Assembly: GCA_964543965.1 (NCBI GenBank) | Contig: CAZJAX010000055.1 | Location: 1 to 12,037 of the forward strand | Length of the DNA stretch: 12,037 bases | Reading direction: 5' to 3' | Source of the DNA: CAMDWQ01 sp964543965 | GTDB lineage: Bacteria > Omnitrophota > Gorgyraeia > 2-02-FULL-51-18 | Shown here: positions 5,668 through 12,037 of the stretch, one piece after another | Layout of the letters: each line of letters opens with the position of its first letter | Numbering within the stretch: position 1 is the first letter of the stretch | Position numbers and translations under genes: made by a program | The notes under the pieces: generated by a model | What the model was told of the DNA's origin: nothing | Database searches by the model: none | Seen by the model: only the letters and a program-made list of their open reading frames with translations

Positions 5668-7377
5668 ATGCCGACTCTTCCCAAACCTTTGATCGCTGAA
5701 AAAACTTTGAAAGCTGGGCCTTGGCCGGTTTTGGGCTGCGGTCTCGGCCTGCGCGCCGAACACTACAACCATATCCTGACCGAAAAGCCGAAGGCGGATT
5801 GGTTTGAAGCGATCACCGAGAATTTCATGGATTCCGGCGGCAGACCGCTGGAGATCCTTACGCAGATACGCAAGAACTATCCCGTCGCGCTTCACGGCGT
5901 GTCTCTTTCCATCGGATCCGCAGACCCCCTGGACAAGCGCTATCTCGAACGCCTGAAGATCCTGGTAGACCGCATCGATCCTTTCATCGTTTCAGATCAT
6001 TTGTGCTGGAGCGGTGTCGAGGGGGAGAGCCTGCACGATCTTTTGCCGCTGCCTTTGACCGAAGAGGCGGCAGATTATGTGGCCGAGCGCATCCAGAGGC
6101 TGCAGGATCACCTGGGCCGTCGTTTCGTCATCGAAAACGTATCGACCTACGTCACTTACAAACACTCAACGATGCCGGAATGGGAGTTTCTCGCGCATGT
6201 AGCCCGCCGCGCCGGCTGCGGCATTCTGCTCGACCTAAACAACATATACGTCAATTCAAAAAACCACCGCTTCAATCCCGACTCCTATATCCGCCACATT
6301 CCGGCGGAGCTTGTCGCGCAGTTCCATCTGGCCGGGCACACGGATATGGGAGAGTTTCTCTTCGACACTCATTCCGGCGAGGTGGTCCATCCGGTATGGC
6401 AGCTTTATGAGAAAGCGCTGGCTCTTTACGGGCAGGTCTCCACGCTGATCGAGTGGGATGCGTCGATCCCTGAATTTTCCAAGCTTGAGGCTGAGGCTGC
6501 CAAAGCGCGCAGTTATTACGACAAGTTCGATCCGGGCCGCTATCCCAAAACTCACCCGGTTTTTTCGCCAAAAAAATACGACGGCTCCATAACCCCCGAT
6601 CAATGGAAGGCGCTTTTGAATGACCAGCGCCGCATGAAAACGATGGTGCGCCCCAACGCGTCCGAGCTCGAAGCCGCCGATTTTCTCAACCCTCAAGGGA
6701 CCGCCACAGGCAGGGAGCGCATGCATGTGTATGCCGGCGGCTATATCGCGCGTATCCATGAGTCTCTGACCGAGACTTATGAGTCGGTCAAGCACGTCCT
6801 GGGCGAAGCGGCATTTCTCGCTCTGGCCGAAGGCTATGCCGCAGCTCATCCGTCTCATAGCTACAACCTGAGCGAGGCGGGCCGGGAGCTTGCCGGGTAT
6901 CTTCAAGATACCGATTGGGCCCAGAAGCTGCCCTTTTTGCCGGACTTAGCCGAGTTGGAGCGCAGGATAGCCGAATCGTTTCACGCGTTCTCCGAAAAAC
7001 CTTTTGACCCGTCTTTTCTAGCCGCCCTGGACGAAGATGGGCTCAATTCGCTGCGTCTGCGTTTTCAGCCGCATGTGAAGCTCGCCGCTTCCGATTGGCC
7101 CGTATTGGACATCTGGAACGCCCGCAAACGGCCCGCCAAAGAGATGAGCATCGACCTTATCAACCGCCCTCAGCGAATACTTATCTATCGCGCGGGCGCG
7201 GAGGTGCGCTGCCGGGGGATCGATGAACGTCAACACCAGATGCTGACTTCGCTGGCTGCAGGCAAGACTCTTGCCGAAGCCTGCGACGACTTGGCGAGAT
7301 TCGGCGACGAAGAACTGCCGGTGATGGAATGGTTCGCTTTCTGGGCATCCCAAGGGCTCCTCTCCAATGGCAGCTGA
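5668..7377 (+). CDS. bufBC: Fused MNIO (DUF692) bufferin maturase and DUF2063-type partner protein
   Basis: A 569-residue two-domain protein. Residues about 20-290 form the MNIO/DUF692 TIM-barrel oxidase domain (MbnB, TglH, HvfB and BufB relatives). Candidate iron-ligand motifs are all present: HGVS (H76), SDHL (D110, H111), IENVS (E156, N157), LLDLNN (D189, N192), HLAGH (H220, H224), DTHS (D233, H235) and IEWD (E262). After a linker, residues about 310-569 resemble HvfC/BufC (DUF2063), starting with WKALLNDQRRM and GRERMHVYAGGYIARIHESL. That partner normally delivers the precursor to the enzyme as a separate protein. It should oxidatively modify cysteines of the upstream BufA-like peptide in the cytoplasm before export. 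I place the start at ATG 5668 because the in-frame ATG at 5653 lies inside the terminator stem; neither has an adjacent Shine-Dalgarno. The 3' end overlaps malQ by 11 bases. Confidence 0.9.
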   Translation: MPTLPKPLIAEKTLKAGPWPVLGCGLGLRAEHYNHILTEKPKADWFEAITENFMDSGGRPLEILTQIRKNYPVALHGVSLSIGSADPLDKRYLERLKILVDRIDPFIVSDHLCWSGVEGESLHDLLPLPLTEEAADYVAERIQRLQDHLGRRFVIENVSTYVTYKHSTMPEWEFLAHVARRAGCGILLDLNNIYVNSKNHRFNPDSYIRHIPAELVAQFHLAGHTDMGEFLFDTHSGEVVHPVWQLYEKALALYGQVSTLIEWDASIPEFSKLEAEAAKARSYYDKFDPGRYPKTHPVFSPKKYDGSITPDQWKALLNDQRRMKTMVRPNASELEAADFLNPQGTATGRERMHVYAGGYIARIHESLTETYESVKHVLGEAAFLALAEGYAAAHPSHSYNLSEAGRELAGYLQDTDWAQKLPFLPDLAELERRIAESFHAFSEKPFDPSFLAALDEDGLNSLRLRFQPHVKLAASDWPVLDIWNARKRPAKEMSIDLINRPQRILIYRAGAEVRCRGIDERQHQMLTSLAAGKTLAEACDDLARFGDEELPVMEWFAFWASQGLLSNGS

Positions 7378-8941
7378 GAAACTGACCCGTTCAGCCGGCG
7401 TCCTGACGCCCCTCTTTTCCGTTTATTCCCGTTCGAGCATCGGCACGGGCGAGATCCCCGATATTCGGCTTCTCGTCGACTGGTGCCGGAAGGCGGGTTT
7501 GAGCCTTATTCAGCTTCTGCCGATGAACGATGCGGGTTTCAATTTTCGCCCCTATGATTCCGAGAGCTCGATGGCTCTCGAACCGTTTTATCTTTCGATC
7601 GACGAGATCGCACATGTCGATACGGACGAATTCAAGAGCGAGATCGCTGCTTTGAGAAAAAAATATCCGTGCGAGGGAGATTATTTTGATACCTCCGTAA
7701 AGAAGGCTAAGCTCGACCTTCTTTGGTACATGTACCGGCGCAAAAAAAAGTCCGGAGACAAGGATTTTGCGATCTATGCCGAGCAAAACAGGCCGTGGCT
7801 GGAGCCTTACGCGCAATACAAGGTTCTGAAGGACCGCTTCGGACTTTCGGGCTGGATGAGTTGGCCGGAGGATCTGAAGAACCGCAATCCTGACGCGCTG
7901 GCCGCCCTTGAAAAAGACGAGCATGAAACTCTGGTTTTTTATCAATGGCTCCAGTGGCAGCTTTATCTTCAGTTTTCCGAGGCGAAGAAATACGCGCGAA
8001 AGAACGGCGTGCGCATCGTGGGAGATATTCCGTTCCTGGTATCCCGCGACAGCGCTGACGTGTGGGCCCGCCCGTCTTATTTCAAGCTTCATCTGTCATC
8101 GGGCGCGCCGCCGGACATGTATTTTGCTGCCGGGCAGGAGTGGGGGATGCCTCCGGCCGATTGGGAAGAGATCGAGAGGCACGATTATGACTACCTGACG
8201 CAAAAGCTGAAATATGCGGAAAATTTTTATGATCTTTTCCGTATCGATCACTTCGTCGGAGTGTTTCGCGTTTGGACGTTTCAGCGGGGACTGCCGGATG
8301 CCGAGAGGGCTAAGACGGCCGCGTTTGACCCTCCCGACGAAAGCGTTTGGGAGGAGCACGGGCGTAAAATCGTCGAGGCAATGCTGCGCAGCACCTCGAT
8401 GAGGCCCTGCGCCGAAGATCTGGGATGTGTCCCGAAATGCTCGGATCGAGTGCTTGAAGATTACGGGATTCCCGGCATGGAAGTCCAGCGCTGGATGCGC
8501 CACTGGGAAACGACGGGTGAATACAAGCGCCCGGAAGAATACCGCGAAAACGCGATCGCCGTGATCTCCACGCATGACACCTCGCCGCTCGAAGCCTGGT
8601 GGAAATGGGAGGCCGGCAGCGACGACGACCGCCAGAAATTCTGGGCAGCGGCCGGGCTTACCGGAAAGTTCGATGCCGAACCGACGCAGGAGCTCATCGA
8701 CGCCTGCTTTGATCTTGTCAGCCGATCCCGATCCGTCTTCAGTATTCAGCTGATCCAGGATTGGTTCTCATACGGAGGCCTCTTTAAGGATATCCGCAAG
8801 GACTACCGCATCAACATGCCGGGCATCGTTCACGATAAAAACTGGCGTCTACGCTTACCCTTGTCTCTTGAACAGATGCTCAAATCGCCGCTTCATCGTA
8901 AGATCGCCGCGCTGAACAGATCAACCCGAAGAATCGGTTGA
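7367..8941 (+). CDS. malQ: 4-alpha-glucanotransferase (amylomaltase, GH77)
   Basis: A 524-residue enzyme of usual bacterial amylomaltase length. It transfers alpha-1,4-glucan segments between maltodextrins, releasing glucose, in cytoplasmic maltodextrin or glycogen metabolism. The GH77 catalytic residues are all visible: nucleophile D294 in LFRIDHF, acid/base E350 in CAEDLG, and D404 in STHDTSP. Other family blocks are RSAGVLTPLFSVYS, GTGEIPDI, SLIQLLPMND, RIVGDIPFLVSRDSADVW and GQEWGMPP. The family N-terminus begins only a few residues after the ATG at 7367, so this start is well supported although it lies inside the maturase gene and has no clear Shine-Dalgarno. Translation is probably coupled to the upstream frame. 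The sugar transporter downstream could provide maltodextrin substrate, but its specificity is unproven. Confidence 0.96.
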   Translation: MAAEKLTRSAGVLTPLFSVYSRSSIGTGEIPDIRLLVDWCRKAGLSLIQLLPMNDAGFNFRPYDSESSMALEPFYLSIDEIAHVDTDEFKSEIAALRKKYPCEGDYFDTSVKKAKLDLLWYMYRRKKKSGDKDFAIYAEQNRPWLEPYAQYKVLKDRFGLSGWMSWPEDLKNRNPDALAALEKDEHETLVFYQWLQWQLYLQFSEAKKYARKNGVRIVGDIPFLVSRDSADVWARPSYFKLHLSSGAPPDMYFAAGQEWGMPPADWEEIERHDYDYLTQKLKYAENFYDLFRIDHFVGVFRVWTFQRGLPDAERAKTAAFDPPDESVWEEHGRKIVEAMLRSTSMRPCAEDLGCVPKCSDRVLEDYGIPGMEVQRWMRHWETTGEYKRPEEYRENAIAVISTHDTSPLEAWWKWEAGSDDDRQKFWAAAGLTGKFDAEPTQELIDACFDLVSRSRSVFSIQLIQDWFSYGGLFKDIRKDYRINMPGIVHDKNWRLRLPLSLEQMLKSPLHRKIAALNRSTRRIG

Positions 8942-8960
8942 CCTGATTCTTTTCTTTTGT
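8921..8960 (+). terminator. Weak candidate terminator at the malQ 3' end
   Basis: Bases 8921-8941 can fold with TCAACC pairing GGTTGA, or as an eight-pair stem with one bulged C and an AGAA loop. A T-rich tract (8947-8959, interrupted by single Cs) follows about five bases later. The stem overlaps the malQ stop. The short stem, gap and interrupted T run make this a weak candidate. Confidence 0.35.
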
Positions 8961-8986
8961 TACCATGCTACAGTTGATTTTATAAA
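8957..8986 (+). promoter_or_regulatory. Predicted promoter for the sugar ABC transporter genes
   Basis: TTGTTA (8957-8962) and TATAAA (8981-8986) are separated by 18 bases in a markedly AT-rich gap. Only nine bases separate the -10 box from the ATG at 8996, and there is no Shine-Dalgarno, so the transcript would have a leader of only a few bases. This repeats the arrangement seen before the ECF sigma gene. No operator palindrome is obvious. Confidence 0.45.
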
Positions 8987-8995
8987 ACTTATTAA

Positions 8996-10318
8996 ATGAA
9001 GAACATTTTCCGGAACCTCATCGCATTATCCCTGGTTCTGACTTTCTCCGGCTGCGCCGCTGAAAGCCAGAAGAAAGCGGATTTAAATGCCAACACCATC
9101 ACCATCTGGCACTGGATGTCTGACCGCGATGACAGCTTCCATGAATTGGCCAAGCGCTTTGAGGGCCAGACCGGCATCAAGGTGAAGATAGAGCTTTTCG
9201 CCCCCTCCGAAGCTTATGCTCAGAGAGTCAAGGCCTCCGCGCAGACGGGCACGCTTCCTGATATTTACGGCATTCTCGGCGAAAAAAGAGACTTCGCCAG
9301 CTTCATCCGTTCAGGTTTCGTCAAAAACCTGAGCGCTGACATGGATACCACATTCGAGAACGAAGCGTTTCCCTGGAAAGATTCCTTCTTTGAAAAGGCC
9401 CTGGCCGTAAACCAATTTCTTCCTCAAAATGAGTTTTCCGTTGAGCCGGGGATTTACGGCGTACCTCTTGACGCCACGACCATCCAGATGGTCTACAACA
9501 AAAAGCTATACGCCAAAGCGGGGCTCGACCCCAACAAGCCTCCGGCGACCTGGGAAGAATTCGTCGAGCATAACCGGGTACTGAAAAAAGCGGGACTGCC
9601 CGGTTTTGTCAGCGGCTTCGGTGAGATCTGGATGCTGGACGCTCTGGCTTCCAACTGGGCGATGAACCAGATGGGGGACAAGAAGGTATTCGCCACTTAC
9701 GAAGGCAAGGTTTCATATACGGATCCAGACTGGGTCAAGGTGCTTTCTCTCTTCAAACAGATGGCGGATGAAAAGATTCTGGTCGAGGGTGCCGTGACCA
9801 TGGTCAACAAGACCGCAGAGCAGACTTTCGCCAACGAGCGCGCGACTTATGCGTTCAACGGATCCTGGTGTGTCAACGTCTATAAAGGAATGAACCCCGG
9901 CCTTGATTACCTTCCAATGGCGCCTCCGAGAATATCTGAAGCCAACCCGATGCGGGTATGGGGAGGAGCGGGGAGCTCCTTTGTGGTCAACAACGAGTCT
10001 CCCAGACGGGATCAAGCGGTGAAGTTTATGCGCTGGCTCACGCAGGAAAAGCAGCAGTCCTATCTGGCGCAAGCCACCGAAAATCTACCTTCCACCAAGG
10101 CGAGCCTTCAGCACATCTCTCCCGTTCTCTCTCAGTTTGCGGACGATATGGAGACGGCGACTCATCCCAACATTTATCCGGTTCATGAAGACCCTTCTGT
10201 GATAGAGGCCTTCGATAAAGGCATACAGTCGATCTTGATCGGCGAAAAGACGCCCGAGCAGGTCGCACAAGAAGTCCAAAAAACCAAAGAAAAAGTCCTG
10301 GCCAAAAACAGCAAATAA
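8996..10318 (+). CDS. Sugar ABC transporter substrate-binding lipoprotein (family 1, UgpB/MalE-like)
   Basis: A 440-residue extracytoplasmic binding protein. The signal sequence ends in the lipobox TFSGC, predicting lipidation at C20 and membrane anchoring. The body follows the family 1 (SBP_bac_8, COG1653) plan: TITIWHWMSDRDDSFHELAKRFEGQTGIKVK near the N-terminus, YGVPLDATTIQMVYNKKLYAKAGLDP with M165-Y172, then PATWEEFVEHNRVLKKAG, and a C-terminal region with ATYAFNGSW and VKFMRWLTQEKQQ. It delivers a carbohydrate to the permeases encoded next. The neighbouring malQ makes maltodextrins an attractive guess, but this family also binds glycerol-3-phosphate and many oligosaccharides. The start at 8996 lacks a Shine-Dalgarno; the lipoprotein signal begins immediately, which supports it. 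Confidence 0.93.
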   Translation: MKNIFRNLIALSLVLTFSGCAAESQKKADLNANTITIWHWMSDRDDSFHELAKRFEGQTGIKVKIELFAPSEAYAQRVKASAQTGTLPDIYGILGEKRDFASFIRSGFVKNLSADMDTTFENEAFPWKDSFFEKALAVNQFLPQNEFSVEPGIYGVPLDATTIQMVYNKKLYAKAGLDPNKPPATWEEFVEHNRVLKKAGLPGFVSGFGEIWMLDALASNWAMNQMGDKKVFATYEGKVSYTDPDWVKVLSLFKQMADEKILVEGAVTMVNKTAEQTFANERATYAFNGSWCVNVYKGMNPGLDYLPMAPPRISEANPMRVWGGAGSSFVVNNESPRRDQAVKFMRWLTQEKQQSYLAQATENLPSTKASLQHISPVLSQFADDMETATHPNIYPVHEDPSVIEAFDKGIQSILIGEKTPEQVAQEVQKTKEKVLAKNSK

Positions 10319-10337
10319 GCGTTACCGGGGTTCGTAG

Positions 10338-11225
10338 ATGAATCTTCAGAAAGTTCGCACGCTTCTTGGCGCTTACGTTTTCGTTCTTCCCGCGTTTCTC
10401 CTCTTCTGCACCTTCAGTGTTTACCCGTTCATCCAGGTTTTCAATCTTTCTGCCACCTCCTGGGACGGGATCTCGCGCACATACCCCTATGTGGGACTCG
10501 AAAATTTTCAGGATCTGATCTTCGACAATCCGGTCTTCTGGAAATCGATGCTCAACGCGCTCTACATCACGTTTCTGGCGCTTACAGTGCAGAATCTGCT
10601 TGCGTTGCTGCTGGCGTTCCTCTGCGACCGCGACATCAAGGGCGGTAATGTTTACCGCGTCATCTTTTATCTGCCCCCCGTTCTGTCGGGCATCGTCGTG
10701 GGTCTTATCTGGAACTGGATCTACGACGGCAACTACGGACTCTTGAATCATTTTCTTTCTTTCATCGGGCTCGGGAATCTTTCCCGCGCGTGGCTTTCGG
10801 ACGCCAAAACGGCGCTGATCGCCGTCGCCATCATCCATATGTGGAAAGGGTTCGGCTGGGGTTTTGTCATTCTTTTGGCAGGTCTGCAGAGCATCCCCCG
10901 GGAGCTTTATGAGGCGGCCCGCGTCGATGGCGCCAACACATGGACCGTTTTCAAGTGCGTGACGGTGCCGCTAATGATCCCTGTTTTCATCCTCGTTTCT
11001 ATTTTGACCATCCTCGGCACGATGCAGATATTCGACATCATCATCGCGACGACGGGAGGGGGGCCGGGCTATCACACCGAGGTGCCGATCACGCGCATCG
11101 TCGCGATGATGATCGGATCGTCCAAGTTCGGCTACGCATGCGCGATGGGCGTGATGTTCGGCCTGATACTTTTGGTCGTGTCGATGGTGCAGATCCGCGC
11201 CTCTAAAATGATGAGGCAGGTCTGA
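10338..11225 (+). CDS. Sugar ABC transporter permease, MalF/UgpA type
   Basis: A 295-residue inner-membrane protein with about six hydrophobic helices, beginning LGAYVFVLPAFLLFCTFSVYPF. It is the short MalF-type permease without the long periplasmic loop of E. coli MalF. The EAA loop that docks the ATPase is clear at residues 192-215 (EAARVDGANTWTVFKCVTVP). The gene lies 19 bases after the binding-protein stop, and its own stop precedes the next start by one base, so the three genes form one operon. Upstream the only purine-rich stretch is a weak GGGG. No ATP-binding subunit is in the window; it may lie downstream or be a shared MsmK/UgpC-type ATPase elsewhere. Confidence 0.94.
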   Translation: MNLQKVRTLLGAYVFVLPAFLLFCTFSVYPFIQVFNLSATSWDGISRTYPYVGLENFQDLIFDNPVFWKSMLNALYITFLALTVQNLLALLLAFLCDRDIKGGNVYRVIFYLPPVLSGIVVGLIWNWIYDGNYGLLNHFLSFIGLGNLSRAWLSDAKTALIAVAIIHMWKGFGWGFVILLAGLQSIPRELYEAARVDGANTWTVFKCVTVPLMIPVFILVSILTILGTMQIFDIIIATTGGGPGYHTEVPITRIVAMMIGSSKFGYACAMGVMFGLILLVVSMVQIRASKMMRQV

Positions 11226-11226
11226 T

Positions 11227-12037
11227 ATGCAGAGCGCCGGCATGGACGTCAATTACGAGAAGGTCAAGAAGGCGACCGTCAGCTTTTTTATCCATTGCTT
11301 CCTGATCTTTGTATCCGTCTGCTGCCTTTTCCCGCTGTGGTGGGCGTTTGCCTCAAGCCTTAAGACCCAAGAGACCGTTTTCAATGATCTGAGCCTCTTC
11401 CCGAAGGCGCCTCACTGGGAGAATTATGTCGAAGCCTGGACGAAAGCGGATTTCGGCATGTATTTTCTCAACAGCCTGCTGTATACAGTCGTCGTGGTGA
11501 TCGGCGTGCTGCTGGTGGCCTCGATGGCGGCCTATGCGTTTTCGCGCCTGAAGTTTTTTGGCAAGAACGTGATGTTTTTGCTGCTCATCTCCACGATGAT
11601 GATCCCGATCCCCGCGTCATTCATCGCGCTTTATGTGCTGCTCACCAAGCTGGGTCTGGTCAATACCCGCCTGGGGTACATTTTGCCTCAGATCAACGGG
11701 GGATTGGCGCTGGGCATTTTTTTGCTGAAAACATTTTTTGACGACCTGCCAAAGGAGCTTGAGGACTCGGCGGCAATCGACGGCTGCGGACGCTTCCGCG
11801 TGTATTGGCATATCGCGCTGCCGCTGGCCCGTCCGGCGCTGGCGGTTTTGGCGATATTTAACATTTTGGCTGTCTGGAACGAATATCTGCTGGCAATGCT
11901 CGTCCTGCCGTCCAAGGAACTGATGCCTTTGCAGCGCGGACTCATGGTTTTTCAGGGCGCCCACATCACTCAATACCCCCTCCTGATGGCGGGAATCGTT
12001 ATCACGGTGCTGCCCGTTTTAATTGTTTACCTTTTCC
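11227..12037 (+). CDS. Sugar ABC transporter permease, MalG/UgpE type, 3' end cut by the window
   Basis: The frame is open from ATG 11227 to the window end: 270 complete codons plus one base. It starts MQSAGMDVNYEKVKKATVSF and continues into the first membrane helix with CCLFPLWWAFASSLK, typical of the MalG/CUT1 permease. Further helices include SLLYTVVVVIGVLLVASMAA and VMFLLLISTMMIPIPASFI. The EAA loop is at about residues 179-203 (EDSAAIDGCGRFRVYWHIALP), with the usual second residue A replaced by D. The family is about 275-285 residues long, so only a short C-terminus is missing. It pairs with the MalF-type permease one base upstream to form the membrane channel. Confidence 0.93.
   Translation, partial: MQSAGMDVNYEKVKKATVSFFIHCFLIFVSVCCLFPLWWAFASSLKTQETVFNDLSLFPKAPHWENYVEAWTKADFGMYFLNSLLYTVVVVIGVLLVASMAAYAFSRLKFFGKNVMFLLLISTMMIPIPASFIALYVLLTKLGLVNTRLGYILPQINGGLALGIFLLKTFFDDLPKELEDSAAIDGCGRFRVYWHIALPLARPALAVLAIFNILAVWNEYLLAMLVLPSKELMPLQRGLMVFQGAHITQYPLLMAGIVITVLPVLIVYLF

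Noticed and set aside
10038..10838. A 266-codon minus-strand open frame antisense to the sugar-binding and permease genes
   Set aside because: Charged, low-complexity product with no family features. The sense strand carries two clear ABC transporter genes, so this is a shadow frame.

Overview
The window comes from a Gram-negative-type (two-membrane) bacterium with moderately high GC. The signs are a lipobox solute-binding protein, Sec-exported periplasmic proteins and an RskA-type transmembrane anti-sigma factor. Nothing in the sequence fixes the phylum. No RNA genes, IS elements, CRISPR arrays or phage genes are visible, and no gap between genes exceeds about 130 bases.

Layout: (1) Bases 2-3237, plus strand: the C-terminal half of a dihydrolipoyl dehydrogenase, then a metallo-beta-lactamase-fold protein with a TPR tail, a DsbA-like secreted thiol protein and a MauE/DoxX-like membrane protein. 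The last three genes are joined by ATGA stop/start overlaps. (2) Bases 3226-4580, minus strand: an ECF sigma factor and its RskA-like anti-sigma factor, also joined by an ATGA overlap and convergent with block 1. (3) Bases 4707-7377, plus strand: a secreted YceI protein, a small secreted Cys-rich peptide, a strong intrinsic terminator, and a 569-residue fusion of an MNIO (DUF692) oxidase with a DUF2063-type partner domain. (4) Bases 7367-12037, plus strand: 4-alpha-glucanotransferase (malQ), then a sugar ABC transporter consisting of a lipoprotein binding protein and two permeases, the second cut by the window end. No ATPase gene is in view.

The most interesting part is block 3. The peptide (5344-5607) and the fused enzyme (5668-7377) look like a bufferin-type RiPP system. 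In such systems an MNIO enzyme and its partner protein modify cysteines of a precursor, which is then exported to bind copper or other metals. Here the maturase and partner, usually separate BufB and BufC proteins, are one polypeptide. The precursor has a 19-residue periodic Cys pattern, and a near-perfect terminator separates it from its maturase. The neighbouring ECF/anti-sigma pair is a plausible regulator: the anti-sigma factor has an unusual CGGC pair in its predicted periplasmic domain, while the sigma factor has no cysteine. The DsbA/MauE pair opposite could supply periplasmic thiol chemistry. This functional linkage is inferred from gene order.

Two genes, the sigma factor and the sugar-binding protein, have TATAAA boxes only 6-9 bases before their start codons and no Shine-Dalgarno sequence. 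This suggests leaderless or nearly leaderless transcripts, whereas yceI and bufA have clear Shine-Dalgarno sequences.
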